Source: JAJFJD01 sp965228975 (GTDB taxonomy: Bacteria; Pseudomonadota; Alphaproteobacteria; UBA8366). From it: a stretch of 64,000 nucleotides of DNA. Made by a program: the position numbers and the translations under genes. How positions within the stretch are numbered: the stretch's first letter is position 1; every line of letters starts with the position of its first letter. The notes below the pieces were generated by a model. It worked only from the letters and a program-made list of their open reading frames with translations, did not search any database and was not told the DNA's origin. The DNA lies in assembly GCA_965228975.1 (NCBI GenBank), contig OZ245851.1:2666001-2730000 (forward strand), given 5' to 3'. This document shows, one piece after another, positions 25,379 to 34,968 of this stretch.

Positions 25379-26425
25379 ATGGCGGAAAATCGTACCGTTC
25401 GGCTCAGCGTTCTCGATCAGTCCCCGATCCGCGAGGGCGGCACCGCCGCGGACGCGCTGAACGAGTCGATCCGACTGGCGCGGCATACCGAGGCTCTCGG
25501 CTATCACCGGTATTGGCTTGCCGAACACCATGGCAGCGAGGGCCTTGCCGGTCCTTCGCCCGAGATCATGATTACTCGGATTGCGGCGGAAACCTCCCAT
25601 ATCCGGGTCGGATCGGGCGGCGTCATGCTGCCGCATTACAGCCCCTACAAGGTGGCCGAAAATTTCCGCCTGCTCGAAACGTTGTTTCCCGGCCGGGTCG
25701 ATCTGGGGATCGGCCGCGCGCCGGGCAGCGACTTCGCGACGTCGCGGGCGCTGGCCTACGGATCGAAGATCGGCGCCGAGTATTTTCCGAACATGATACA
25801 GGACCTGAGCGGATTTCTAACCGACTCGATCCCGGCCGATCACCCGCTGGGCCAGGTCAAGGCCCGGCCGAAAATCGACAATGTTCCGCCAATTTGGCTG
25901 TTGGGATCGAGCGACTACAGCGGCGCCTATGCGGCGCATTTCGGCCTCGCCTTCTCCTTCGCTCATTTCATCAATCCCGTGGGCGGCGAGCAGGTCATGA
26001 AATCTTATTTCGAGAAATTCCAACCCTCCCCCGGCGTCCCCGAGCCGATCGGCAATATCGGGGTATTCGTGGTCTGCGCGGATACCGAGGCCGAAGCGGA
26101 ACGCATCACCAAGACCCGCGACCTGCAACGGTTGCGGGCCGATCAGGGATATCACGGGCCGATGCCGTCGATCGAGGAAGCGGAAGCCTACCGGTATTCT
26201 CCGCCGGAACAGCAACGGGTCGACTACAACCGCGCCCGCACGGTCCTGGGTGATCCAGAACAGGTTAAGGCACAGTTGCTGGAACTCGCCGACCGCTACG
26301 ATGTCGACGAGTTGATCGTCCTGACGAATGTCTACGACTTCGAATCGCGTAAGCGATCCTACGCGCTGCTGGCCGACGTTTTTGCCTTGAAACCCGAGCA
26401 GCATGGAACGGAAGCCGCGGAATGA
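25379..26425 (+). CDS. LLM class flavin-dependent oxidoreductase (MsnO8-type)
   Basis: A 348-residue bacterial luciferase-like (TIM barrel) protein. The start LSVLDQSPIREGGTAADAL and YHRYWLAEHHGSEGLAGPSP are typical of the MsnO8 subfamily. It would use reduced FMN or F420; FMN is more likely here. The oxidised substrate is unknown. The stop overlaps the next gene by 4 bases. Confidence 0.9.
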   Translation: MAENRTVRLSVLDQSPIREGGTAADALNESIRLARHTEALGYHRYWLAEHHGSEGLAGPSPEIMITRIAAETSHIRVGSGGVMLPHYSPYKVAENFRLLETLFPGRVDLGIGRAPGSDFATSRALAYGSKIGAEYFPNMIQDLSGFLTDSIPADHPLGQVKARPKIDNVPPIWLLGSSDYSGAYAAHFGLAFSFAHFINPVGGEQVMKSYFEKFQPSPGVPEPIGNIGVFVVCADTEAEAERITKTRDLQRLRADQGYHGPMPSIEEAEAYRYSPPEQQRVDYNRARTVLGDPEQVKAQLLELADRYDVDELIVLTNVYDFESRKRSYALLADVFALKPEQHGTEAAE

Positions 26426-27186
26426 CTTGGGATCCCCGACAATACCTTGCCTTTGCCGGACACCGCCTACGGCCCGTCCTCGACTTGCTTGCACGTATTC
26501 CGGCAGAAGACCCAGACTTCGTCGTCGATCTGGGATGCGGCGCCGGCAACGGCACGAAAATTCTCCGGCAAACATGGCCAAACGCCCGGATCATTGCGGT
26601 GGATAGCTCGCCGGAAATGCTCGACCGGGCGCGGCAGGAAAGCCCCGACATCGAATGGTCCGAAGGCGATATCGCCACATGGCAGCCCGACGCCAAGGTC
26701 GACGTGTTGTTTTCGAACGCGGCGATGCATTGGCTGGATCACCACGAGACGCTGTTCCCCAACCTTCTCGGCCACGTCAAATCCGGCGGATACTTCGCCG
26801 TTCAGATGCCGGCGAATTTCCGGGAGCCGTCGCATACGATGATCGAGGAGGTCGCGCGCGGCGGCCCATGGCGGTCGGCAATCGAACCCCTGATCAAGGA
26901 ACCGCCGACCAAGGAACCGGGTTTTTATTACGAACTGCTTGCACCCCGGGTCCAGGAACTCGATATCTGGAAGATACAGTACCAACAGGTCGTGGAAGGC
27001 GATGATCCGGTGGCGGAATTCACCAAGGGAACGTGGCTGCCGCAATTCCTGGAACCGCTCGAAGAACCGCAGCGAAGCGAGTTCGAAGCGGAGTATCGAC
27101 GCCGGTTGCGCGAGGCGTATCCGAAACAAGCGGATGGGAAGACGATTTTCCCGTTCAACCGGCTTTTCATGGTGGCAACGGTTTGA
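26422..27186 (+). CDS. tam: Trans-aconitate 2-methyltransferase
   Basis: A 254-residue SAM-dependent methyltransferase. The start MTWDPRQYLAFAGHRLRPVLDLL, SAM motif VVDLGCGAGNGT and SNAAMHWLDHHE are the pattern of Tam, which methyl-esterifies trans-aconitate to prevent inhibition of aconitase. The ATG overlaps the previous stop (ATGA), so it is coupled to the LLM oxidoreductase. Confidence 0.92.
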   Translation: MTWDPRQYLAFAGHRLRPVLDLLARIPAEDPDFVVDLGCGAGNGTKILRQTWPNARIIAVDSSPEMLDRARQESPDIEWSEGDIATWQPDAKVDVLFSNAAMHWLDHHETLFPNLLGHVKSGGYFAVQMPANFREPSHTMIEEVARGGPWRSAIEPLIKEPPTKEPGFYYELLAPRVQELDIWKIQYQQVVEGDDPVAEFTKGTWLPQFLEPLEEPQRSEFEAEYRRRLREAYPKQADGKTIFPFNRLFMVATV

Positions 27187-27208
27187 CGGCTCCGAAAGGA
27201 ACAATCGA

Positions 27209-27733
27209 TTGACCCAACAACAGAAAATGCGACGTCTGATTCCCATCGCGGCGATCATCGGCCTGACGGCACTTGCCGCCGGTTGCGCGGACACTGTCGA
27301 CTACGTCAACGAGAACCCGCATCGCGTCGGCGCCCCGCTCGCGGGCGGAACCATCGGACTTCTCGCGGGCAGCGCGACCGGCAACCCCATCGTCCAAGGC
27401 GGCCTGGCCGGCGTCGGCCTTGCCGCCGGCGTGGCCGCCGCACCGTATCTCGAAAAGCGCGACACGGTATTCTTCGACAAGGCCATCGACAAGGCCGCCG
27501 TCGCACCACGCGGGCAGCCGGTCGAATGGTCGAATCCCAATACCGGGACGACGGGCAGAATGACGCGCCTCAACGAGGTCGACTTGCAAGCCACCTCTAC
27601 TTGCCGGGTCTTGCGCAGTGAGGTCACGACCGCGTCGGAAATCGCGACGGAGGACCTGATCGTCTGCCGCGACGATTCCACACCCTGGTATATCGAATCA
27701 GCGGAATTGGTCGAGCGTCGCCCACGCGGCTAG
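27209..27733 (+). CDS. Lipoprotein, 17-kDa surface antigen-like
   Basis: A 174-residue predicted lipoprotein. The signal sequence ends in the lipobox LAAGC with Cys26. A glycine-rich hydrophobic stretch (about residues 45-80, PLAGGTIGLLAGSATGN) could span or insert in membrane, as in glycine-zipper proteins. The C-terminal part, with EWSNPNTGTTGRMTRL and two cysteines about 25 apart, resembles the 17-kDa/RT0821-type surface antigen domain. TTG at 27209 is preferred (AAGGA 8 bases upstream); an ATG at 27227 is the alternative and keeps the lipobox. Confidence 0.8.
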   Translation: MTQQQKMRRLIPIAAIIGLTALAAGCADTVDYVNENPHRVGAPLAGGTIGLLAGSATGNPIVQGGLAGVGLAAGVAAAPYLEKRDTVFFDKAIDKAAVAPRGQPVEWSNPNTGTTGRMTRLNEVDLQATSTCRVLRSEVTTASEIATEDLIVCRDDSTPWYIESAELVERRPRG

Positions 27734-27801
27734 CGGCCCTTTCCTGCCCGGCACCAGCTCATCAAACTTCTGAATCCCTGGCCCTAAGGATATAAAAAAA
27801 C

Positions 27802-28860
27802 ATGAAAATACTCGTCCTCAAAGGAGACGGCATCGGCCCGGAAATCGTTGCCGCCGCCGAAACCGTCGTGCAGTCGGTCAGCCGCCGCTTCAACCTCGGC
27901 CTGGAACTGGAATACGGTGAAATCGGATTGGAAAGTCTGGAGAGGCAAGGCCATACCTTTCCGGACGAAACGATCGCGAAGATGAAGGCCAGCGACGGCG
28001 TCATCCTCGGCCCGCTGCACACCGCGATCTACCCGGCACCGGAAGACGGCGGCGTCAATCCGTCGGGCGGCACCCGCAAGGCGCTGGACCTCTTCGCTAA
28101 CATCCGCCCGTCGCGTGTCCGGCCGGGCGTTCCGGCGCATGTGAAGGAAATGGACGTGGTCATCGCGCGCGAGAATACCGAAGGGTTCTATGCGGATCGC
28201 AATATGGCCGTCGGCAGCGGCGAGTTCATGCCGACGCCGGAACTTGCGATTTCCATGCGCAAGATCACCCGCGACGGTTCCGCCCGCATCGCCGACGCCG
28301 CCTGCAAACTGGCGGCGCAACGCAGCGGTAAGCTCACCATCGTCCACAAGGGCAATGTCATGAAGCTATCCGACGGGCTGTTTACCGATACGGTGAAGGA
28401 GGTGGCCTCCGACTACAAACTCGACATCGACGAGTATTTCATCGACGCGATGGCTGCGCTACTCGTGCGGAAGCCGGAATTCTTCGACGTGATCGTTACC
28501 ACCAATATGTATGGCGACATCCTGTCCGATCTCGCCGCCGAGCTTTCGGGCGGTCTGGGCCTTGGTCCATCGATCAACGCGGGCGCCGAGCATTGCATCG
28601 CTCAGGCGGCGCACGGGTCGGCGCCTGACATCGCCGGGCAAAATATTGCCAACCCGACGGCGATGATCCTGTCCTGCGGCATGCTGCTGGACTGGCTGGG
28701 AACCCGCCACGATCGCCCGGAACTGCGCGAGGCGGCGAAGCGGATCGACGATATCATCGAGGATCAACTCGGCGAGGAATCCGGCCGTACGACCGATCTT
28801 GGCGGTCCGCTCGGGACCGACGCCTTCGGCGACGCCGTCGCGAAACGCATCGAGGGCTAG
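27802..28860 (+). CDS. Isocitrate/isopropylmalate dehydrogenase family protein
   Basis: A 352-residue beta-decarboxylating dehydrogenase. The N-terminal LKGDGIGPEI, substrate-loop RENTEGFYADR, KGNVMKLSDGLF and metal site TTNMYGDILSDLAAEL (Asp residues) are all present. The family includes isocitrate, 3-isopropylmalate, homoisocitrate and tartrate/D-malate dehydrogenases; the LeuB loop arginines are not clearly matched, so no substrate is assigned. AAGGA precedes the ATG. Converges on the next gene with a shared CTAG stop. Confidence 0.88.
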   Translation: MKILVLKGDGIGPEIVAAAETVVQSVSRRFNLGLELEYGEIGLESLERQGHTFPDETIAKMKASDGVILGPLHTAIYPAPEDGGVNPSGGTRKALDLFANIRPSRVRPGVPAHVKEMDVVIARENTEGFYADRNMAVGSGEFMPTPELAISMRKITRDGSARIADAACKLAAQRSGKLTIVHKGNVMKLSDGLFTDTVKEVASDYKLDIDEYFIDAMAALLVRKPEFFDVIVTTNMYGDILSDLAAELSGGLGLGPSINAGAEHCIAQAAHGSAPDIAGQNIANPTAMILSCGMLLDWLGTRHDRPELREAAKRIDDIIEDQLGEESGRTTDLGGPLGTDAFGDAVAKRIEG

Positions 28861-29804
28861 GGTCCGGCCTGGCTCTGGGCGTAAACCAGTTGAGCTGCGG
28901 CGAGGTCCTCGACCGCCGCCCCCACTGACTTGAAGACCGTGATTTCGGCATCGTCGCGACGGCCCGGATGAACGCCACGCGTTAGCCCGAACAGGTCGGC
29001 GGCGATATCGTCTTCCTTCAGCACGCCGGAAGCCAGCGGCAGCACCAGATCGCCGGTGGATTTCAGCGCCGCCGGCGTATCGATAAACACCGTGCCGCGG
29101 GCAATCACCGTGTCGTCGGCCTCCCGGCTCTCGCTGGAATAGTTGCCGAGCAGATCGACATGGGTGCCCGGCCTCAGCCATTCGCCGTGCAGGACCGGTT
29201 CCTGCGCGATCGTGGCGGTCGACACGATATCCGCCTTCCCGACCGCACTGGCGAGATCGGTCGTCGCGGCGGCATCGTACCCATTCTCGCGCGCCTTGGC
29301 CGCGGCGGCTTCCGCCTTCTCGGCATTGCGGCCCCAGAAGGTGACGCGGCGGATCGGCCGGACCGACGCATGGGCATCCACCAGGTTGTCGGCGGCGATC
29401 CGGCCCGTCCCCAGAACGACGAGATGGCTGCTATCGGGCCGCGCCAGGTAATCCGCCGCCAACGCCGATGTCGCCGACGTGCGCCGCGCGGTGACTTCCC
29501 CGCCATCGATCAAGGCCAGGACCTGCCCATTGGTGCCATCCAACAACAGCACCGCGCCGTTGACCGCCGGAATACCGCGCTCCGCATTGCCTGGAAACAC
29601 ATCTACGATCTTCACCGCGATGTTGCCGCCGGTCGACCACGCCGGCATCAGCATCAGTTTGCCGTCACGCTCGCCCGGCACCTTGATGAAGTGCTGGTGT
29701 TTGGCCGGCATCTCGCAATCGGCGCGGAAAATTTCCCGGATCGCCTCGACGAGCGGTCGCCAAGGCAACAAGGCGCGGGTGCGCGCTTCATCTACTTGAA
29801 TCAT
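28857..29804 (-). CDS. Ornithine cyclodeaminase/mu-crystallin family protein
   Basis: A 315-residue NAD(P)-binding protein of the OCD/mu-crystallin family: KIVDVFPGNAERGIPAVNG, LIDGGEVTARRTSATSALAA and LVVLGTGRIAADNL (Rossmann glycine motif). Members act as ornithine cyclodeaminases, ketimine reductases or alanine dehydrogenases. True OCD needs an acidic catalytic pair that I cannot confirm by eye, so only the family is called. Confidence 0.88.
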   Translation of the reverse strand: MIQVDEARTRALLPWRPLVEAIREIFRADCEMPAKHQHFIKVPGERDGKLMLMPAWSTGGNIAVKIVDVFPGNAERGIPAVNGAVLLLDGTNGQVLALIDGGEVTARRTSATSALAADYLARPDSSHLVVLGTGRIAADNLVDAHASVRPIRRVTFWGRNAEKAEAAAAKARENGYDAAATTDLASAVGKADIVSTATIAQEPVLHGEWLRPGTHVDLLGNYSSESREADDTVIARGTVFIDTPAALKSTGDLVLPLASGVLKEDDIAADLFGLTRGVHPGRRDDAEITVFKSVGAAVEDLAAAQLVYAQSQAGP

Positions 29805-29870
29805 GATGCCGCCATCATAGGGCGCGAGACGGCCCGACCGTCAACGCAAATCGCGGCCAACGGCACAAGA

Positions 29871-30890
29871 TCACGCGTTGGACGCGGTCCCCGACGCGGC
29901 GTTGAAGCGAGAGGCTGCCGGAACATAAAGATCAAGCAAGCTCAATCCATTGCGCCGCCCGGTTGAATCACCGAGCCAGAGCCGCACCAAGTGCCGCTTG
30001 GCGTCGCCGCCGTCCCGGTATTCGGTGCGGGAATGCAGGATGAGGTAGTTGTTGAGGAACTGCATGTCGCCTTTTTGCAGATCCATCGAAAGCTGTATGT
30101 CAGGCCGGGCGCAAATCTCGTCGAAGTAGTCCAACACCTCGACTTCGTGATCCGAAAGCGTGACGCCTTCCTTCTGCGCCCAATCGATCGGGTTCCGATT
30201 GTAACAGCAGTGCAGATAACCGTCGTGGAAACTGAAAACCGGAATGCGCTCCGGCGACAACGGCGGTTCACCAGGGTCATGCTGGCCGCGACGGTGGTGA
30301 TAGAATCCGCGCATCAGCGTCTCGATATACTCCGGCCGCGTGCGCACGATCTCATTGTACACTTCGGTCGCGCTGGTCAGGAGGCTGAGCCCGCCCTCGG
30401 CGGCCATGCCGACGCAAAGCAATCCGACATAATCGGATCCGTCCGTGTGAAACGGCAACAATTTGTTGCTGCTATACCCGCGCGACTTGTGGCTGTAGGG
30501 AATTCCCTTGTCGATCACGTCGACGACGAAATCGCCCTCGTAATTCTGCACGACGATCTCACCAAGATGTGCGGAGAGACCGGCATAGGCGATACGGTTC
30601 TCTTCGAGGGAATAGCGGTCCACCGGCCAACCGCCGATGACGGTAAATCCTCTCCCTTCGTTCAAGTCGTCATGCGCCGCTTCGACCAGCTCAGCCGCGG
30701 CGCTCAGCGGAAATTGCTCCCGCCGGACGCTCCGTAGGGGAATATCCGCGTTCAAAACGCCCCGCATCGCCGATTCCACATCGTCGATCATGGCTGGGGT
30801 CAGCGTCCGGACCCAGCTTCGCGGCGTATCGAAATCCGAGGATTTCCAGGCGGCCGGGTCATCAATGACTTGAAATTCCTGGGAAGGCAT
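29871..30890 (-). CDS. TauD/TfdA-family Fe(II)/2-oxoglutarate dioxygenase
   Basis: A 339-residue TauD/TfdA-like oxygenase. The iron-binding HxD is in LPFHTDGSDYVGLLCVG; a distal His is expected in the YLILHSRTEYRD region near the C-terminus, followed by the RLWLG arginine. The ATG at 30890 (MPSQEFQ) has GAGG upstream and was preferred to an upstream in-frame start. Substrate unknown; taurine is only one possibility in this family. Confidence 0.88.
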   Translation of the reverse strand: MPSQEFQVIDDPAAWKSSDFDTPRSWVRTLTPAMIDDVESAMRGVLNADIPLRSVRREQFPLSAAAELVEAAHDDLNEGRGFTVIGGWPVDRYSLEENRIAYAGLSAHLGEIVVQNYEGDFVVDVIDKGIPYSHKSRGYSSNKLLPFHTDGSDYVGLLCVGMAAEGGLSLLTSATEVYNEIVRTRPEYIETLMRGFYHHRRGQHDPGEPPLSPERIPVFSFHDGYLHCCYNRNPIDWAQKEGVTLSDHEVEVLDYFDEICARPDIQLSMDLQKGDMQFLNNYLILHSRTEYRDGGDAKRHLVRLWLGDSTGRRNGLSLLDLYVPAASRFNAASGTASNA

Positions 30891-31018
30891 GGCGTTTTCC
30901 TCGCACAGCTTCTGCCTAACGGGTACGACGGGACTCGTCTCGTTGATCATCCGATTATTGAGTCTAACGAGCCGGTGTCAACGGTTTGTCCGGACAAATT
31001 CCGGCCTGGCAGTGCCGT

Positions 31019-31999
31019 TCAGTGCAAGTTCGGCGCCTTCAGCATGTCGTAACGGCTCACCGAATCGACCACGATGTCCATTTGATCCGCCCCGCGCTGC
31101 AGATTCAGGGGAACCTGCGTCCCGGCCGAGCCGAGCGCCCAAATCTGACGGAACATATTGGCGAGATCGGTGACCGGCTCGCCGTTGACGCCGAGCACGA
31201 TGTCGCCGACCGAGATGCCCGACTCATCGGCCGGACCACCATCCACGAGGCCCGCCACGACTAGCGCGTCGTTCACTTCGGTCGTGATCATGCCAAGCCA
31301 GGGGCGCGGCGCTTTCTGCCGGCGTCCGAACTGCAGCAACTCGTCAAGGATCGGCTTCAACAGATCGATCGGGATGATCAGGTTACCGTCATGCCGTTCG
31401 CTTCCCGGCAGCGACTGTTGCACAAAGAGCGACCCGATTCCGCAGAGTTCGCCATCCGCGTTGATCAGGGCCGCCCCGCCCCACGACGGATGCGGCGGTG
31501 ACGTAAAAATGCCTTCGTCGAGGACATATTCCCAGTATCCGGCGAATTCGCGCTTCGAGACGACTTTCGCCTTGATCGCGTTCTGCGCGCCGCCATGCCC
31601 TGCCAGAATGACCGGATCGCCCACGGCGAGGTCGCTCGAACTCCCGATCGGCAGCGGCGGGACATTCAGTTGACCAAGCGCCTGAACCAGGCCGAGTCCG
31701 GTCTCTTGATCGTATCCGAGGGCATGCCCGGGCACCGCCAGGCCGTTGATGTCGACCAACCAGATGGATTCGGCCTCGGTCACAAGATACCCGACCGTCA
31801 AGACGAGACCTTTCTCCCCGATGACGACACCGTGCCCGGCCCGCTCGGTCCCGAGCATGGACGCGGTCAGCGCGTCTTCGGAAATCTGGGACCGCAACGC
31901 GACGACGGACGAAAGCGCCCGCTGAAGGTCATAGGATACGTCGTCGGCACTCGGCTGGAATGCCGGATCGATTGTCAGGTCTTCTTCTTCGCTCGACAT
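31019..31999 (-). CDS. Degenerate HtrA/DegP-like (S1C) PDZ protein, catalytic triad lost
   Basis: A 326-residue protein with the layout of an S1C trypsin fold (about residues 25-205) and a PDZ domain (about 225-310: PWLGMITTEV, GPADESGISVGDIVLGVNG). Aligned to HtrA, the catalytic His in TNxHV is Tyr71 (LTVGYLV), the Asp in TDLA is Gly101 (ETGLGLV), and the Ser in GNSGG is Trp173 (PSWGG). There is no signal peptide. It should therefore be a non-proteolytic, cytoplasmic PDZ scaffold or chaperone. The fold and spacing are otherwise well kept, which argues against simple decay. Confidence 0.85.
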   Translation of the reverse strand: MSSEEEDLTIDPAFQPSADDVSYDLQRALSSVVALRSQISEDALTASMLGTERAGHGVVIGEKGLVLTVGYLVTEAESIWLVDINGLAVPGHALGYDQETGLGLVQALGQLNVPPLPIGSSSDLAVGDPVILAGHGGAQNAIKAKVVSKREFAGYWEYVLDEGIFTSPPHPSWGGAALINADGELCGIGSLFVQQSLPGSERHDGNLIIPIDLLKPILDELLQFGRRQKAPRPWLGMITTEVNDALVVAGLVDGGPADESGISVGDIVLGVNGEPVTDLANMFRQIWALGSAGTQVPLNLQRGADQMDIVVDSVSRYDMLKAPNLH

Positions 32000-32242
32000 A
32001 GAAATTTAGTCCGATGGTTTGGGGCTACAACAACGCTTGGAAGCGGCATCGCCCGGACAGCGCCGATAATGCGTCCGCCAATTCGGTGGAAAACGAAGAA
32101 CGGCACGATCCATGTTCGTAATGACAATACTACCGCTACCGCAGGACCGGCGAAAGTCACGTCTCTAAAGACATCAAATCTGATGCAGTTGCGCCAAATC
32201 CCGTTAAAATCGCGTGCGATACGAGGTTAGGGAGCTGTAGAT

Positions 32243-33550
32243 ATGGCTTTATCCGACTATTTCAAGCCGGTGCCGGGCGGCGATACCGCATTCACCGTCG
32301 ACCCGCCGCGCATAAAGTTCGGAGTCGGATCGCTTTCGGAGATCGGCGACGACGCTCGCGGCCTCGGAATGACCCGAGTCGGGCTGCTGTGTGATTCCAC
32401 TGTCGCGGGATTGGAGCCGGTTGCGACTGCACAAAGAGCCCTGACCTCGTCCGGAATCGACGTGACCGTGTATAGCGACGTCGAAGTCGAACCGACCGAC
32501 CGTTCCTTCAAAGCCGCCGCCGATTTCGCGCAGAACGGCAAGTTCGACGGATTCGTCTCGGTCGGCGGCGGATCCACCATCGACACCGCCAAGGCGGCCA
32601 ACCTGTATTCCAGCCATCCGGCGGATTTCCTGGCCTATGTCAATGCGCCGATCGGCGAGGCCCGGCCGATCCCCGGCGCCCTTAAGCCGCATATCGCCTG
32701 CCCCACCACCTTCGGCACCGCCAGCGAATGCACTGGAATCGCGATCTTCGACCTGCTTGAAATGGAGGCGAAGACCGGCATCGCCCATCGAAATCTGCGG
32801 CCTTCGCTCGGCGTGCTCGACCCGTCGACGATGACGACGCTACTGCCGGCCGTGGTCGCAGCGAACGGCTTCGACGTTTTCAGCCATGCGGTCGAATCCC
32901 TGACCGCCCGGCCCTTCACACAACGCGAGGCGCCGGCCAACGCCACCGACCGGCCGCTCTATCAAGGGGCTAATCCGTACAGTGACCTAGCATGCCTCGA
33001 AGCGATCCGCCTGATCGGCGAGAACCTGATCGAGGGTGTCGCGACCCCGGCGGACGTGGCCCGCTGCGAGCCGCTCATGTTCGCCGGAATGTTGGCGGGG
33101 ATCGGCTTCGGAAACGCCGGATGCCACCTGCCCCACGCAATGTCCTACGCGGTCGCCGGGCTCGTCCGTGACTACAAGCCGGACGGTTGGCCGTCGAACC
33201 ATCCAATGGTGCCGCATGGCCTGTCGGTGATTGTGAATGCCCCGGCGGTATTTCGGTTCACCGGCGCCGCCTGCCCCGAACGCCACCTCCAGGCCGCCGA
33301 AGCGATGGGCGCCGACACGGCCGGCGCATCCCTGGAAGACGCCGGCGATCTGCTGGCCGACCGGGTGATCGACATGATGCGGCAGACCGGCATTCCGAAC
33401 GGCCTTCGCGGCGTCGGGTATAGCGAGGAAGACGTGCCGAAACTGGTCTCCAAGGCGCATCCGCAGCAACGGCTGCTGGTCAACAGCCCCAAGCCGGTCG
33501 GCGAAGGTGAACTGGACGCGCTGTTCCGCGATTCCATGAGCTATTGGTAG
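32243..33550 (+). CDS. Iron-containing alcohol dehydrogenase, hydroxyacid-oxoacid transhydrogenase (ADHFE1-like)
   Basis: A 435-residue group III alcohol dehydrogenase. NAD-binding VSVGGGSTIDTAKAANL; iron ligands in FDVFSHAVES and MVPHGLSVIV. The overall length, the start region FTVDPPRIKFGVGSLSEIG and LYQGANPYSD match hydroxyacid-oxoacid transhydrogenase. That enzyme oxidises 4-hydroxybutyrate to succinate semialdehyde while reducing 2-oxoglutarate to D-2-hydroxyglutarate. The next gene, 8 bp away, is a D-2-hydroxyglutarate dehydrogenase-like flavoprotein that could recycle the product. GGAG lies upstream of the ATG. Confidence 0.88.
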   Translation: MALSDYFKPVPGGDTAFTVDPPRIKFGVGSLSEIGDDARGLGMTRVGLLCDSTVAGLEPVATAQRALTSSGIDVTVYSDVEVEPTDRSFKAAADFAQNGKFDGFVSVGGGSTIDTAKAANLYSSHPADFLAYVNAPIGEARPIPGALKPHIACPTTFGTASECTGIAIFDLLEMEAKTGIAHRNLRPSLGVLDPSTMTTLLPAVVAANGFDVFSHAVESLTARPFTQREAPANATDRPLYQGANPYSDLACLEAIRLIGENLIEGVATPADVARCEPLMFAGMLAGIGFGNAGCHLPHAMSYAVAGLVRDYKPDGWPSNHPMVPHGLSVIVNAPAVFRFTGAACPERHLQAAEAMGADTAGASLEDAGDLLADRVIDMMRQTGIPNGLRGVGYSEEDVPKLVSKAHPQQRLLVNSPKPVGEGELDALFRDSMSYW

Positions 33551-33558
33551 GCATCGCG

Positions 33559-34968
33559 ATGGACAAGACCGCTATCGACGCCCTGAAGGCCGCGGCCGGC
33601 CCGAACGGCTGGCTCGACGACCCAGCTGATACCGCGCCGTTCCTCAATGACGAGCGCGACCTGTTTCATGGCGTGTCACCGCTGGTGCTGCGCCCCGCCA
33701 CAACCGAGGAAGTGGCGGCAATCGTCAGGATTTGCGCCGATCATAGCATCGGCATCGTGCCGCAGGGCGGCAATACCGGTTATTGCGGCGGCGCGACACC
33801 CGGACAAGCCGGCGACGAGGTCGTCCTGTCGCTCGGCCGGATGAACAAGATCCGTGACATCGATCCGCTCAATTACACGATCACCGTCGAGGCGGGATGC
33901 ATCCTGGCCGACATCCAGCGGGCGACGGACGACGCGGACCGGCTGTTCCCGCTCAGCCTCGCCGCTGAAGGGACTTGCCAGATCGGCGGCAACCTTTCCA
34001 CCAATGCGGGCGGTACGGCCGTCGTGCGCTACGGCAATACGCGGGACCTCGTCCTGGGACTCGAAGTTGTGCTGCCCTCCGGCGAAGTCTGGAACGGCCT
34101 GCGGCGTCTGCGGAAAGACAATACCGGATACGACCTGAAGCATTTGTTCCTGGGCGCGGAAGGGACCCTCGGAATCGTCACCGCGGCGGTGTGTAAACTC
34201 TTCCCGAAGCCACAGGAAACTTGCACCGTGATGATCGCGGTCCGCGATCCGCAAGCCGCGACCGAAACGTTGTCCCAACTGCGCACAGCCTCCAGCGACG
34301 GCGTGGTGAGTTTCGAATACATGCACCGGGATTGCCTCGACATGGTGTTCGCGAATATCCCCGACACCAGCGATCCCTTCGAAGAACCCTACGAACATTA
34401 CGCGCTCGCCGAAATGATATCGGGACGGAAGGACGGCCGGTTGCAGACGACCATCGAGGATGCCCTCGGAGAAGCATTCGAATCCGGCGCCGTTCTTAAC
34501 GCCGTCGTCGCGGCCAGCGGCCAGCAGGCGGACTTATTGTGGCGTCTGCGCGAAACGATCCCCGAATCGCAAAAACACCACGGCGGCTGCATCAAGCATG
34601 ACGTATCGGTCCCCGTCTCGTCGGTCCCGGTTTTCCTGGAGCGCGCAACGGCGGCAGCAAAGCGCGAAATCGCCGGTGTCCACGTGGTTCCGTTCGGACA
34701 CATGGGCGACGGTAATATTCATTTCAACCTGTCGCAGCCCAGCGGCGAGGATCGCGAGACCTTCATCGCCCGCACCGACCATATCGAAGAGATCATCCAC
34801 GATATCGCCGTCGACCTCGATGGCAGCTTCAGTGCCGAACACGGTGTCGGCGTCCTAAAGAAAGGCGAACTGTACCGATACAAGTCGGACGTGGAGCTTT
34901 CCCTCATGCGCGCGGTAAAGGACGTCTTCGACCCAAACGGGGTCATGAACCGCGGGAAAGTGATTTGA
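33559..34968 (+). CDS. FAD-binding oxidoreductase, D-2-hydroxyglutarate dehydrogenase-like
   Basis: A 469-residue VAO/PCMH-type flavoprotein. FAD-binding PQGGNTGYCGGATP, GTCQIGGNLSTNAGG and FLGAEGTLGIVTAA; C-terminal metal-binding PFGHMGDGNIHFN and SAEHGVGVLK. This is the D2HGDH/D-lactate dehydrogenase family, which oxidises D-2-hydroxy acids and passes electrons on to ETF or a quinone. The ATG at 33559 is preferred over a TTG five codons upstream that overlaps the previous stop. Pairing with the transhydrogenase suggests D-2-hydroxyglutarate as substrate. Confidence 0.87.
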   Translation: MDKTAIDALKAAAGPNGWLDDPADTAPFLNDERDLFHGVSPLVLRPATTEEVAAIVRICADHSIGIVPQGGNTGYCGGATPGQAGDEVVLSLGRMNKIRDIDPLNYTITVEAGCILADIQRATDDADRLFPLSLAAEGTCQIGGNLSTNAGGTAVVRYGNTRDLVLGLEVVLPSGEVWNGLRRLRKDNTGYDLKHLFLGAEGTLGIVTAAVCKLFPKPQETCTVMIAVRDPQAATETLSQLRTASSDGVVSFEYMHRDCLDMVFANIPDTSDPFEEPYEHYALAEMISGRKDGRLQTTIEDALGEAFESGAVLNAVVAASGQQADLLWRLRETIPESQKHHGGCIKHDVSVPVSSVPVFLERATAAAKREIAGVHVVPFGHMGDGNIHFNLSQPSGEDRETFIARTDHIEEIIHDIAVDLDGSFSAEHGVGVLKKGELYRYKSDVELSLMRAVKDVFDPNGVMNRGKVI

